Shown: positions 41,987 to 51,337, counted from the first letter of the stretch. The stretch is 64,000 bases of DNA from Alicyclobacillus shizuokensis NBRC 103103 (GCF_001552255.1 NZ_BCQV01000021.1:1-64000); one strand, 5' to 3'. Notes: generated from the sequence alone by a model not told the origin. Numbers and translations are program-made.

Positions 41987-44032
41987 GTGCGGCGCTGGCT
42001 CGGATGGACGGCTCCTGTCGCACTCGCTTGGTTGTGTGCGGCCTGCAGCCATCCGCCAAGTCCAAACGATGTGTTGAAACAGTATCTGACAGATTGGGAA
42101 AAGCAGGACTATCGGGGCATGTACAACCTGCTGTCTGCCAAAGCCAAGAAACAGGTATCTGAAAAAGATTTCGTCAGTCGCTACCGGGCCATCGAGCAGG
42201 GAATCGGCACCACCGGGCTGTCCTTGAAGGCCGCCCAGACCTATCAGGACAGCGGCCAACAACCGGTGACCCTCCGGGTGACCGGCAGGTGGTCGACGAC
42301 GACGGCCGGATCGTTTCAAGAGACATATCATGTGCGCTTGGTCAAGGAGGATGACGGCTGGCGCGTCGACTGGACGCCGCGGCTGATCTTCCCACAACTC
42401 CGGTCGGGATGGAAGGTGCGGGCGGAGAGCGAGCCGGCCCAGCGCGGAGAAATTCTGGACCGCGACGGACAGCCGCTGGCGGCCAACGAAGCAGCCAAAC
42501 AGGTGGGACTGGTGCCGGGCAAGACACAGCACGATTCGGCCGAGCGGCTGGCCAAGGTGCTCGGCATTGACACCACGACGGTGAACCAGGACCTGAAGCA
42601 GTCTTGGGTCAAGCCGGGGCTGTTTGTGCCAGTGCGGACGCTGCCCGATTCGAAGGAGCGGGGTCTGGAAAAGCAGCTGTTGGCCATCCCGGGAGTGGAG
42701 ATTGTCGATGCGTCGACGCCGGTGCGCGTCTACCCGCTGGGTGAGGCCGCGGCGCACCTGACCGGGTATGTCGGGCCGATTACAGCTCAGCAGCTCACCG
42801 CGGCAAAGAAGCGGGCCGGCTACACCGCCTCTGACGTTATTGGGCAGCAGGGACTGGAGCGCTCTCTGGAGGAGGAACTGCGCGGGCAACCGGGAGGGCG
42901 CATCTGGGTCACCGATGCGTCCGGCAAGGAGCGGGCGGTGATTGCCGAGCGCCAACCGGTCAAAGGCGATACCGTGCGCCTGACGATTGACGCGAAGGTG
43001 CAAAAGGCGTTGGACTCGGCCCTGTCTGGCCAGGTCGGGAGTGCGGTGGTGCTGGACCCGACGACGGGCGCGGTGTTGGCCATGGTGAGTCGGCCCGGCT
43101 TTGATCCCAACGACTTGGCTCTTGGGGTGTCGAGCGAACAGTGGAACAAACTGACGAACGCCAAGGACCCGCCGTTCGTCGACCGCGCGCTGTCCGCAAT
43201 ACCGCCCGGATCGACCCTGAAGCCGCTGGTCGCCGCGGTTGCCCTGGACGCCGGGGCCATTCAGCCGAGCACCACGTTTCCAGGCACCAATCACCTGACT
43301 TGGCAGAAGGACAAATCCTGGGGGAATCACTACGTCCGCCGGGTCCCGCACCCGAACGGCACGGTCAACCTGGAGCGGGCGCTGGTCTGGTCGGATAACA
43401 TCTACTTTGCGCAGGTTGGACTGGCGCTTGGTGAGAAGCGGTTCACCAGCGGCCTGGAGCGATTTGGTTTCGGTAAATCGTTCAGTTTCCCCCTGGCCGT
43501 AGAGGCGTCGCAGGTGGCCGACAAAGAGCGGATCAAGAACGAGGAGCAGTTGGCGGACAGCGCTTATGGGCAGGGGCAAGTTTTGGTCAGCCCGCTGCAG
43601 CTGGCCAGCATGTATACCTCGTTTTGGAACCAGGGCAACGTCCTGCGCCCGTACCTGATTCAGCAGGTCAAGAACGCGGCGGGTGGAGCGGTCAGCCAAG
43701 GAAAGCCGGAAGTATTGGCGAACCAGGTCATGAGTGACAAAACGCGGGAAATCCTCCTACAGGACCTGGGTCAAGTGGTGGCGGACAGCACGGGCACCGC
43801 TCACGCGGCCGCCGGGCTTACGGATTGGACTGTGGCGGGGAAAACCGGCACAGCCGAAAAGCAGGCGGGCGGCGACGAATGGGGCTGGTTCGCAGCCGCC
43901 GCCACACGCAAGGGAGAGACCAAGCCGAGCTACCTCATCGTCATGGCGCTGGATCATACGCAGCATGAGCAGGGTAGTCACGAGGCGGTGCATAAGGTGG
44001 CAGATTTCCTGCAAGCGCTGGGTGAGAGATAG
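41987..44032 (+). CDS. Class B penicillin-binding protein (PBP3/PbpC-like transpeptidase)
   Basis: The 681-residue protein carries an N-terminal signal with a possible lipid-modified cysteine (CAAC, Cys20; the cysteine at -3 is atypical). An NTF2-like MecA_N domain follows (about 25-135), then the dimerisation region and the transpeptidase domain. The catalytic triad motifs are all present: STLK (409-412), SDN (469-471) and KTGT (619-622). It crosslinks peptidoglycan on the outer membrane face. GTG 41987 follows GAGGGGGAGGG. Relatives include PBP3 of Bacillus and PBP2a of staphylococci, which have the same MecA_N domain; beta-lactam affinity cannot be judged here. It is convergent with the L,D-transpeptidase gene. 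Confidence 0.94.
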   Translation: MRRWLGWTAPVALAWLCAACSHPPSPNDVLKQYLTDWEKQDYRGMYNLLSAKAKKQVSEKDFVSRYRAIEQGIGTTGLSLKAAQTYQDSGQQPVTLRVTGRWSTTTAGSFQETYHVRLVKEDDGWRVDWTPRLIFPQLRSGWKVRAESEPAQRGEILDRDGQPLAANEAAKQVGLVPGKTQHDSAERLAKVLGIDTTTVNQDLKQSWVKPGLFVPVRTLPDSKERGLEKQLLAIPGVEIVDASTPVRVYPLGEAAAHLTGYVGPITAQQLTAAKKRAGYTASDVIGQQGLERSLEEELRGQPGGRIWVTDASGKERAVIAERQPVKGDTVRLTIDAKVQKALDSALSGQVGSAVVLDPTTGAVLAMVSRPGFDPNDLALGVSSEQWNKLTNAKDPPFVDRALSAIPPGSTLKPLVAAVALDAGAIQPSTTFPGTNHLTWQKDKSWGNHYVRRVPHPNGTVNLERALVWSDNIYFAQVGLALGEKRFTSGLERFGFGKSFSFPLAVEASQVADKERIKNEEQLADSAYGQGQVLVSPLQLASMYTSFWNQGNVLRPYLIQQVKNAAGGAVSQGKPEVLANQVMSDKTREILLQDLGQVVADSTGTAHAAAGLTDWTVAGKTGTAEKQAGGDEWGWFAAAATRKGETKPSYLIVMALDHTQHEQGSHEAVHKVADFLQALGER

Positions 44033-44040
44033 CATCGGTC

Positions 44041-44982
44041 TCAGTCGGCGACGGTGACCAACGTGCCATAGTGCATGTGTTCCCAGGCCGTTTTGGCTGC
44101 GTCGACGGGCAGCTCGACGCAGCCAACGCTCTGCGGCCAGCCGTAATCGTGGCGGACAAAGCCGTGCACGGCGTCGCCTTTGTAGAAGTAGCTGATGTAA
44201 GGGACACCCGGGTCCCTGTAGACGCTGCCGTCCGGGTTGCGGCCGGTCATGGTTTGCGAACGCAGGCGCAGATAGACGGGCCAGGTGCCGGTCGGCGTCG
44301 GGGCAGCTGCGACACCCGTGTTGGCCTTGGTGTGCAGGACGGTTTGCCCGTTCTCCCATAAAGTCAGCTGTTCCGGCAGGTCCTTGCTGACGTACACGTA
44401 GCTGTACGGGTATGGACACTTCTCGTTATTCATATCCGCCTCAATCAACGTCTGCCAAAACTGCGGGCCGGCGATGCCGTCGATGGTCAGATTATGCACC
44501 TCTTGAAAGGTCATTACGGCTCCTTGCATCATGACATTGTACTGGCCAGGCGCCCACAGGCTGCGCAGGGCTGACGGGGTGTCCGAATATCGCCAAGCCC
44601 ATGTCCCTTTAGGCGGGTTTTTGAGCGCCAGGAGTTCGTCCCCGTAGGCGTCGTTGGCTGTGTCTTTTCCGTTCCAGACAACCGGTAGATAGCCGAGCCG
44701 CGCCAAAATCTGCTGCAGACGGACGACCGCGTTCGACGCATCACCCAGGTGCAGGGTTGGGTACTGGATTTCCGCCGGGCGGACGGTCAACGCGTCGTCG
44801 GTCGCGGTCTCCCCTTTCGAGGTGTCACCAGCCGTATTCTTGATGTCAGTTCCTTGGGCCACTGCTTGGCGGTCTTGAGTTTTCTCAGCCGTTGGTTTCG
44901 TCGCCAGGTGCCATGAGGCGGAACCACAGCCGGTCAGCAGGATGCAGATAGCCAATGCTGCCCAAAGCTTGGACCCGTGCAC
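44041..44982 (-). CDS. L,D-transpeptidase lipoprotein with peptidoglycan-binding domain
   Basis: The 313-residue secreted protein has a lipobox (LLTGC, Cys19), a Thr/Lys/Asp-rich linker, a peptidoglycan-binding-like domain (VRLQQILARLGYLP...TFQEVHNLTIDGIAGPQFW, about residues 85-170) and a C-terminal YkuD domain. The catalytic motif HGFVRHDYGWPQSVGCVELP is intact. It forms 3-3 crosslinks or links proteins to peptidoglycan. GTG 44982 has GGAAGG 9 bases upstream; a frame to 45030 exists but lacks a ribosome site. It converges with the penicillin-binding protein gene with only 8 bases between stops, placing two crosslinking enzymes side by side. Confidence 0.9.
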   Translation of the reverse strand: MHGSKLWAALAICILLTGCGSASWHLATKPTAEKTQDRQAVAQGTDIKNTAGDTSKGETATDDALTVRPAEIQYPTLHLGDASNAVVRLQQILARLGYLPVVWNGKDTANDAYGDELLALKNPPKGTWAWRYSDTPSALRSLWAPGQYNVMMQGAVMTFQEVHNLTIDGIAGPQFWQTLIEADMNNEKCPYPYSYVYVSKDLPEQLTLWENGQTVLHTKANTGVAAAPTPTGTWPVYLRLRSQTMTGRNPDGSVYRDPGVPYISYFYKGDAVHGFVRHDYGWPQSVGCVELPVDAAKTAWEHMHYGTLVTVAD

Positions 44983-45135
44983 GCCTTTCACCCTTCCCAC
45001 TCGCTGTCTCGATGCACACCGACCGGACACTGTGTCTCGACAACATGAGATCCCGTATGCTGTGGTTCGCCCAATTATGTCGAAGCCCGATGATCATGTT
45101 GTACCTGATTTTCAGAGATGTTGGCAAATCGGTCA

Positions 45136-46125
45136 TCAATCGACATCTTTATCGCCATGTCGCGCCGGACCCGCTTGCCCGCAGAGCACCGAGTCGTCGT
45201 GCGGGTGTCCGCGGTCTTCCGTCTGAATCGTCACGTGGCCGATTCCCAGGTGCACCAAGCGGTCTTCCATTTCCCGCAGGATGGCCTGACTTTGTTCAAT
45301 CGTCAAGCCGCCGTCCACAACCGCATGGCAGGAGAGCGCGTTGCGTCCGTCGGAAATGCTCCACACGTGTACGTCGTGAACGTCGTACACTCCGTCGACA
45401 TCCCGCATCTCGGCCACCACCTGACGCAAGTCGACGTCATTGGGCGTCCCTTCCATCAGGATGCTGCTGGATTGCCGAATGAGCCGCCAAGCGCCAAAGC
45501 CAATGAATAGCGCGATGAGGATGCTCAGAACCGCATCCACCCAGTACCAGCCGGTGCCGAGGATGAGGAGCCCGCCCACGATGACGCCGGCGGACGCCAC
45601 CGCGTCACCGAGCATGTGCAGGGCAACTGCGCGCAGGTTGAGACTCGCCGGACGGCCCAATCCGAGTCCCAGATACAGGTTGACCGCCAATCCGACGGCG
45701 GCGCTGATGAACATGAACGTGCCGCGAACCGGTGCTGGGTGGAGCAGCCTTGTGTATGCCTCCCATAGTATGACGACGGCGATCCCCAAGAGTGTGACAC
45801 CGTTGATCATCGCCGCCAGGATGCCGGCGCGGTGATAACCGAAGGTCATCGCTTCGTTGGCCGGCTTTCGTGACTGATTGAGGGCGTACCAACTCAGGGA
45901 AATCGCCCCCAAATCAGTCAGCACGTGTCCAGCGTCTGAGAGCAGGGCGAGCGAATGGGAGGCGATTCCGCCGGCGACCTCCACGACCAAAATCAAAACC
46001 GTCCACCAGAACGCGGCCTTCAACCGGTCGACCGGCGCGTGCGTATGCACCAGGCCGGGCCCGTGCTGGTGGTCATGGTTGTGAGCATGTGCGTGAATGC
46101 AGTCTGAACGCGACAGATGGGACAT
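45136..46125 (-). CDS. CDF family metal (zinc) exporter
   Basis: The 329-residue membrane protein has six helices and is a cation diffusion facilitator of the ZnT/CzcD type. A His-rich N-terminus (HAHAHNHDHQHG) likely binds metal. Helix 2 has SLALLSDAGHVLTDLGA, with the metal-site Asp and His, and helix 5 has HMLGDAVASAGVIVGG with the matching HxxxD site. The C-terminal cytosolic domain (about 210-300) is the usual dimer domain. ATG 46125 has GAGGG 8 bases upstream; the longer frame to 46308 is rejected. Zinc, cobalt or cadmium export by proton exchange is expected. No ArsR/CzrA-type regulator is adjacent. Confidence 0.93.
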   Translation of the reverse strand: MSHLSRSDCIHAHAHNHDHQHGPGLVHTHAPVDRLKAAFWWTVLILVVEVAGGIASHSLALLSDAGHVLTDLGAISLSWYALNQSRKPANEAMTFGYHRAGILAAMINGVTLLGIAVVILWEAYTRLLHPAPVRGTFMFISAAVGLAVNLYLGLGLGRPASLNLRAVALHMLGDAVASAGVIVGGLLILGTGWYWVDAVLSILIALFIGFGAWRLIRQSSSILMEGTPNDVDLRQVVAEMRDVDGVYDVHDVHVWSISDGRNALSCHAVVDGGLTIEQSQAILREMEDRLVHLGIGHVTIQTEDRGHPHDDSVLCGQAGPARHGDKDVD

Positions 46126-46289
46126 GATGGGTACCCTCGTGCTTCGTGTTTTCCTCATTATACCCGTTGTGTACGCCTCTTGCTTCTCTCTGTCCCAGGC
46201 GGACGACCATATTTGAAGATTTCGGGCTCCGGCAAGATGGCGTATTATGAGTCTATACTCTGCTTGGGTGATCTGAGGAGAGGATGCGC

Positions 46290-47654
46290 ATGAACCTACA
46301 AGAAGCACTGATGTCCATCATCCCGGACCCCGAACGGGTCAGCTCCAGTCCTTCGGTCCGTGAGCAGCACGGGCGCGATCTGAGCTATCACCACCCGCAC
46401 CTGCCGGACGTGGTGGTGTTTGCCACATCGACGCGGGAAGTGTCAGAGGTTCTGAAGTTCGCCAATACCCATCGCGTACCGGTTGTCCCCTTCGCGGTCG
46501 CTTCGAGCCTCGAAGGCCACATCATTCCCGTCCACGGCGGCATCAGCCTAGACCTGAATCGGATGAACCAGATTGTGGAGGTTTGTCCAAACGATTTCCT
46601 GGTCCGCGTCCAGCCGGGTGTGACCCGGGAGCAGTTGAACGCCACCTTGAAGACTTACGGCCTGTTTTTCCCGGTCGATCCGGGCGCCAACGCCTCCCTG
46701 GGCGGCATGGCGGCCACCAACGCCAGCGGCACGACCGCGGTGCGCTACGGTGCCATGCGCACCCAGGTGCTGGGGCTGGAGGTGGTCCTGGCGGATGGAC
46801 GCGTGGTGCGCACCGGCGGTATGACCATGAAAACGTCGGCTGGCTACAACTTCACACACCTGTTCATCGGATCGGAGGGAACCCTGGGCGTCATCACTGA
46901 GTTGACCCTGCGCGTTTACGGCATCCCGGAGCAGACCGTCGCCGCCCGGGCCGTGTTTGCCAATCTGGACGCTGCCTGTCAGGCCGCCTATGGCATCATC
47001 GGCGCCGGCATCTCAGTGGGGAGGGTGGAGTTGGTCGATGAGCGGACGGTGGCTGCAGTCAACCGGTTCAAGCAAACCGCCTATGAGGAAACCCCCACCC
47101 TGTTTCTTGAGTTCTCCGGCAGCCGCGCTGCCGTCCAAGCGGAGGTTCAATTGGCTCAGGAGATCTGCGAGGAAGAAGGATGCCGGGCGTTTGTGTTCGA
47201 GACGGAGGGGGACGCTCGGGCTCGCCTCTGGGAAGCTCGCCACGCCGCCGCCCTGGCTATCATGCAGACAGCTCCCGGCAAACGGCACAAAGCGACCGAC
47301 GTCTGCGTGCCACTCTCTAAAATGCCAGAGGCGATACGATTCGCTCAGCAGACGATTGACCGTCATGGCATCTACGGCGCCATCCTGGGCCATGTCGGGG
47401 ACGGCAACTATCACGTCAGCTTCATGGTGGATCCGGACGACGAGCGGGAGGTGGCGGTGGCCGAACAGGTGAACGATGAGATTGTCGAGTACGCGCTGGC
47501 GGTCGGCGGCACGTGCACCGGCGAACACGGGGTGGGTTTGGGCAAGATCAAACACCTCGCCCGCGAACACGCTGATCTTTTGCCGCTGATGAAGGCCATG
47601 AAAGCGGTTTTGGACCCCAACGGCATTCTCAACCCGGGCAAGGTGTTTATCTGA
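46290..47654 (+). CDS. FAD-linked oxidase, GlcD/D-lactate dehydrogenase type
   Basis: The 454-residue flavoprotein has a PCMH FAD-binding domain (FAVASSLEGH... and DPGANASLGGMAATNASGTTAVRYG, about residues 70-155) and a C-terminal FAD-oxidase domain with HVGDGNYHVSF (about 370) and GTCTGEHGVGLGKIKHL (about 410-427). These are typical of GlcD, D-lactate dehydrogenase and related 2-hydroxyacid dehydrogenases. ATG 46290 has GAGGAG 9 bases upstream; ATG 46284 is too close. TATACT at 46254-46259 is a likely -10. No GlcE/GlcF genes are adjacent, so it resembles the single-subunit D-lactate or glycolate dehydrogenases of Bacillota. The substrate is uncertain. Confidence 0.9.
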   Translation: MNLQEALMSIIPDPERVSSSPSVREQHGRDLSYHHPHLPDVVVFATSTREVSEVLKFANTHRVPVVPFAVASSLEGHIIPVHGGISLDLNRMNQIVEVCPNDFLVRVQPGVTREQLNATLKTYGLFFPVDPGANASLGGMAATNASGTTAVRYGAMRTQVLGLEVVLADGRVVRTGGMTMKTSAGYNFTHLFIGSEGTLGVITELTLRVYGIPEQTVAARAVFANLDAACQAAYGIIGAGISVGRVELVDERTVAAVNRFKQTAYEETPTLFLEFSGSRAAVQAEVQLAQEICEEEGCRAFVFETEGDARARLWEARHAAALAIMQTAPGKRHKATDVCVPLSKMPEAIRFAQQTIDRHGIYGAILGHVGDGNYHVSFMVDPDDEREVAVAEQVNDEIVEYALAVGGTCTGEHGVGLGKIKHLAREHADLLPLMKAMKAVLDPNGILNPGKVFI

Positions 47655-47804
47655 GCTGTGCAAAGCCACCGGGCACCGCGAAAGTGGGCATGGTCCACAG
47701 CGGATCCTATGTATCCGCCGAAAACCGTCTGCAGTTCTGGGAGTAAGCGGGGAGAGGCGGCGACAGACTATGCCCATCTGGAGCCGGAGGTGAACCACAG
47801 CCCC

Positions 47805-48377
47805 ATGGAGCCCAAGATGGACGACCATCCGTATGCAGAGCCACCTTGGTTTTCGCGTCTCGCCGCCTACTTTCCCGAACATGAGCTGAAGGACCCGCGC
47901 CAGATGCAGGACCTGCTCAGTCACCATACAGCCTACCGGAAGTTGGAGACCCCGGAGTATCTGGCGACCTACGCTGAATTCCCGGATTTCATTTTCATCG
48001 ACTACCTGCTCGTCGATGCGGCCGCCCGTAGCAGGGGAATCGGCAGCAAACTGCTGTCCTGGTTCAAACGCAAGGGAAAACCCATCATCCTCGAGGTGGA
48101 ACCACCGGACGCCGAGGACCAGGACAACAGGCGGCGCATTCGCTTCTATGAAAAGAACGGGTTTCACCGGGCGGACAACATCGTCTACACCCGCAGAGAC
48201 GAGGATGGTGAATCCTATGCGATGGACATCTACTATTGGCACCCGGACCTGGTTTCCGAACGCCAGGTGATGTTTGACATGGCAAAGGTTTGCCGGGAAA
48301 TCCACAACTTTAGGGCGATGAAGTACTACGGCCGTCTCCTGGCCGATCCGGAGGATGTGCTGGATTGGGAGCCGTGA
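47805..48377 (+). CDS. GNAT family acetyltransferase
   Basis: The 190-residue protein carries a GNAT fold with the acetyl-CoA-binding motif A near residue 75 (FIDYLLVDAAARSRGIGSKLLSWF, including RSRGIGS). The motif B-like IRFYEKNGFHRADNIVY follows. ATG 47805 follows GGAGGTGA by about 11 bases; the longer frame from 47658 is less likely. The N-terminal 70 residues and the C-terminal 45 are not recognised and could set specificity. The substrate is unknown. It lies 150 bases after the FAD-linked oxidase gene on the same strand. Confidence 0.85.
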   Translation: MEPKMDDHPYAEPPWFSRLAAYFPEHELKDPRQMQDLLSHHTAYRKLETPEYLATYAEFPDFIFIDYLLVDAAARSRGIGSKLLSWFKRKGKPIILEVEPPDAEDQDNRRRIRFYEKNGFHRADNIVYTRRDEDGESYAMDIYYWHPDLVSERQVMFDMAKVCREIHNFRAMKYYGRLLADPEDVLDWEP

Positions 48378-48420
48378 GCCGGGGCCGCGGATTCTCTGTC
48401 GGTTGCTGGACGCATGGAGT

Positions 48421-48440
48421 CGGTGGACGGGTGTCCACCG
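48421..48440. terminator. Hairpin between convergent genes
   Basis: CGGTGGAC and GTCCACCG form a perfect 8-bp stem with a 4-base loop. It sits between the GNAT gene and the convergent binding-protein gene. There is no T-run on either strand, so termination strength is doubtful. Confidence 0.35.
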
Positions 48441-48478
48441 GCTCATCGTGGGACTTTCGCGTCATGTCATGAAACCAG

Positions 48479-49417
48479 CTAGATCAATCCTTGCTGCTGC
48501 AGCCACGCCCGCGCAACCTGCATCGCCGGTTTGTGCTCCACGTCCACTTGCATGTTGAGCTTCTGCATCTCCTCGTCCGAAATCCGACCGGCCAGCTTGT
48601 TGAGCACTCCCTTGAGCTCCGGGTGCTCCTTGAGCGTGTCGTCGCGAATCAAAGGACACGCGTAATACGGCGGGAACAGATGTTTGTCGTCCTGAAGCAG
48701 CTGCAGGTGGTACTCCGGGATTTTTCCGTCGGTCGAGAACACGTCAATCGCGCCGACTTTCCCCTGTACCAAGGCTTCGTATTTGAGGCCCACATCCATC
48801 GTTACCACTTTTCTGAAGTGGGTGTGGTACAGTTTGTCCATGGCCGGCAGGGTGTCGGGACGAACGACAAAATCCTGTTCCGTACCCAGCGTCATACTGC
48901 CCGATTTGGCCGCCAATTGGGAGATGGTGTGGATGCCCAGTTTTTTCACTTCTTGCTTTGTCATCGCCATGGCGTAGGTGTTGTTGAAGCCTATGGGCTT
49001 CAGCCAAGTCGCCTGGTATTTCTGCTGAAACTCGCGCTTCACGATGTCGTACGCCTCGTCCGGTTGTGTCACCGGTTTGTGCTTTAGAATGTTAACCAGG
49101 CCGGTCCCAGTATACTCGACGTAAAGGTCAATCTTATGGTTTTCGAACGCGTTCCAAATCACGTTGCTGTCCAGCCACGTGAACGTCTTGACGTGCAAGT
49201 TGGTATCGTGCTCAATCAACAGTTGCATGATGTCCACCATGATGTCCTGTTCCGTGAAGTTCTTGCCGCCAATGACGATGGTATCCTGGTTGCCGCCGAT
49301 GCCGCATCCGCTCGTGGCGGCTGTGAGACCCAGACCCATCAGCACAGCGGCCGCCGCGCGCAACCAACAGCGGCGGAGCCCTATCCACGCCGCGTGCCAC
49401 TTCCGCAAGCCGTTCAA
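48479..49417 (-). CDS. opuCC: Glycine betaine/choline-type ABC transporter substrate-binding lipoprotein
   Basis: The 312-residue protein has a lipoprotein signal (TSGC, Cys38) and the OpuAC/QbcX-type solute-binding fold. FTEQDIMVDIMQLLIE near residue 54 and DLYVEYTGTGLVNIL near 97 are diagnostic for the OpuCC/OsmF group, with VFSTDGKIPEYHLQLLQDDKHLFPPYYACPLIRD near 225-258. The TTG start at 49417 follows GAGGGG by 5 bases. It lies 154 bases after the permease gene in the opuCA-opuCB-opuCC order. Transcription starts at the c-di-AMP riboswitch promoter upstream of opuCA. It probably binds betaine, carnitine, choline or a related osmolyte; the aromatic cage cannot be judged by eye. Confidence 0.92.
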   Translation of the reverse strand: MNGLRKWHAAWIGLRRCWLRAAAAVLMGLGLTAATSGCGIGGNQDTIVIGGKNFTEQDIMVDIMQLLIEHDTNLHVKTFTWLDSNVIWNAFENHKIDLYVEYTGTGLVNILKHKPVTQPDEAYDIVKREFQQKYQATWLKPIGFNNTYAMAMTKQEVKKLGIHTISQLAAKSGSMTLGTEQDFVVRPDTLPAMDKLYHTHFRKVVTMDVGLKYEALVQGKVGAIDVFSTDGKIPEYHLQLLQDDKHLFPPYYACPLIRDDTLKEHPELKGVLNKLAGRISDEEMQKLNMQVDVEHKPAMQVARAWLQQQGLI

Positions 49418-49571
49418 TCTATCCCCTCTTTCCGTTTTGTTCTGCCGTACAACCTCCTCAACGCCCGTTTCCTTCAGGATCCGTTTGCACGATGCTCATT
49501 CCGTTTGAATGGGTTCGCGCACAGGCCGCCACGCCCAGTGTCCGCGCCAGACTGGATGCTTCGACGTCTTG

Positions 49572-50207
49572 TTACGAGCGCAGTCCTTTGGGCGTGAGCA
49601 GGCGGTCAAACCACATCAGCAGGTAGTCGAACACGATGGCCAGTACGGCCGCCGGTATCGCGCCGGCCAAGATCATGGGCGTGTCAATCATGTCGATGCC
49701 GCGGATAATCAGGTCCCCGAGGCCTCCCGCGCCGATGAAGGTGGCCAGGGTGGCGACGCCGATGGTCAACACGGCCGCCGTACGCACGCCAGCCATGATG
49801 ACACTGCGGGCCAGCGGCAGCTCCACCATCCATAGGATCTGCCGTCGCGTCATGCCCATACCGTGACCGGCTTCAATCAGCGAAGCATCCACCTCAAGGA
49901 TGCCCGTATACGTGTTGCGGACAATGGGCAGCAGGGCGTACAGCGTCAGAGCGACCAAGGCCGGTGTGGTGCCGATGCCAAACAGCGGGATCATGAAACC
50001 AAGCAGGGCCAGGCTGGGAATGGTCTGGATGATGGAGACCACGGTGATGATGGGCGTGGCCAACCGCTTGTGCCGAGTCAAGAAGACGCCGAGCGGTATG
50101 GAGATGATGCAGGCGATGACCACCGCAATCAGGGACAGGTACAGGTGTTGCCCCGTTTTGGCGATGATCTCAGGCCATTGGTTCAAAAAAATCTGCCAGA
50201 CACTCAT
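49572..50207 (-). CDS. opuCB: Osmoprotectant ABC transporter permease
   Basis: The 211-residue permease has about five or six helices and the transport domain signature LEVDASLIEAGHGMGMTRRQILWMVELPLA (EAA loop) near residue 105, as in OpuCB/OpuBB/YehW. ATG 50207 overlaps the stop of opuCA as ATGA, so translation is coupled. In Bacillus OpuC a second permease, OpuCD, follows the binding-protein gene; none is found here (the next gene downstream is an unrelated, convergent GNAT). This subunit may therefore homodimerise, which I infer only from gene content. Confidence 0.93.
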   Translation of the reverse strand: MSVWQIFLNQWPEIIAKTGQHLYLSLIAVVIACIISIPLGVFLTRHKRLATPIITVVSIIQTIPSLALLGFMIPLFGIGTTPALVALTLYALLPIVRNTYTGILEVDASLIEAGHGMGMTRRQILWMVELPLARSVIMAGVRTAAVLTIGVATLATFIGAGGLGDLIIRGIDMIDTPMILAGAIPAAVLAIVFDYLLMWFDRLLTPKGLRS

Positions 50208-51337
50208 TTCACGCCCTCCTGTTCATACGGGTTGGCCATGGCGTTCAGGATGCTCGCCCGGGTCACCACGCCAACCAGCCGGTCGTCCTTGGCGATTACG
50301 GGAAGGAACCCGCGGCCGGTGTTCTGCATGTGCTGGAACACCTCGCGAATCGGCGTTTCCTCGCGGACAATCGGCACGTCCGCGCGCATGACGTCGGTAA
50401 CCCGCGCCGATTCGTTGCCGTAGTTCTCGTAGATCTCGGGAGTCGCCACCACGCCCAGGAACTTGCCCTCGCGGTCGGTTACGATGAGACCGTCCACCCG
50501 GTGCCGGCGCATCAGGTTGACGGCCTCCGCCAAGCCCCGCGTCGGCCGCACGGTCACCGCAGTGGTCAGGGCATCCTTGGCCGACTGCAGGGCGGCCGAC
50601 TGGAACCGCTTCTCGCCGACAAATTCGCGGACAAAATCGTCCTTCGGGTGGCGCAGCAGCTGTTCCGGGCTGGCCACCTGGACGATGGAACCGTCCTTCA
50701 TAAGCACGATTTGGTCCGCGATTTTCAACGCTTCGTCCATGTCGTGGGTGACGAAGACAATCGTCTTCTGCACCGTTTCCTGCAGTTTGATCAACTCGTC
50801 CTGCAGCTGCTCGCGGCTGATGGGGTCGAGCGCGCTGAACGGCTCATCCATCAGGATGAGCTGTGGATCGGCCGCCAGGGCCCGTGCCACCCCGATACGC
50901 TGCTGCTGTCCACCACTCAGCTCACGCGGGTAGCGGTGGCGGTACACGGACGGATCGAGCCCAATCAGGTCCAGGAGTTCCTCTGTCCGCTGGCGTAACT
51001 GGTTGGTCACCCGGCCTTTCAGGCGCGGCACGAGGGTAATGTTCTCTTCGATGGTCATGTGCGGAAACAGACCAATCTGCTGAATGACATACCCGATGTT
51101 GCGGCGCAGTTCCACCGGATTGAGATTGGCGATGTCCTGTCCAGCCACCAACAGCTTCCCGGAACTGGGCTCAATCAACCGATTGATCATCTTCAGCGTC
51201 GTCGTCTTGCCACACCCGGACGGTCCAATCAGCGTCGTCAATTTGCCGCTTTCCAGGGTCAGATTGAGTTCCTTCACGGCATGGTGCGATCCATACGTCT
51301 TGGTGACGTTCACGAATTCAACGGCCGCTTGCGTCAT
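50204..51337 (-). CDS. opuCA: Osmoprotectant ABC transporter ATP-binding protein with CBS domains
   Basis: The 377-residue ATPase has Walker A GPSGCGKTTT near residue 39, signature LSGGQQQRI near 140, Walker B LILMDEPFSALDP near 160 and the H-loop FVTHD. Two CBS domains fill residues about 260-370 (RRHRVDGLIVTDREGKFLGVV and TGRGFLPVIAKDDRLVGVVTR), as in OpuCA and ProV, where they sense ionic strength or bind c-di-AMP. ATG 51337 follows AAAGGAG by about 6 bases. It heads the opuC operon. The leader of about 350 bases contains a c-di-AMP riboswitch, so both RNA and possibly the CBS protein domains may respond to the same messenger. Confidence 0.94.
   Translation of the reverse strand: MTQAAVEFVNVTKTYGSHHAVKELNLTLESGKLTTLIGPSGCGKTTTLKMINRLIEPSSGKLLVAGQDIANLNPVELRRNIGYVIQQIGLFPHMTIEENITLVPRLKGRVTNQLRQRTEELLDLIGLDPSVYRHRYPRELSGGQQQRIGVARALAADPQLILMDEPFSALDPISREQLQDELIKLQETVQKTIVFVTHDMDEALKIADQIVLMKDGSIVQVASPEQLLRHPKDDFVREFVGEKRFQSAALQSAKDALTTAVTVRPTRGLAEAVNLMRRHRVDGLIVTDREGKFLGVVATPEIYENYGNESARVTDVMRADVPIVREETPIREVFQHMQNTGRGFLPVIAKDDRLVGVVTRASILNAMANPYEQEGVK

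Noticed and set aside
41582-43699. A 705-codon open frame on the minus strand antisense to the penicillin-binding protein gene
   Set aside because: It mirrors a gene with complete PBP motifs, has no ribosome site and gives a Pro/Arg/His-rich product typical of GC-rich antisense frames.
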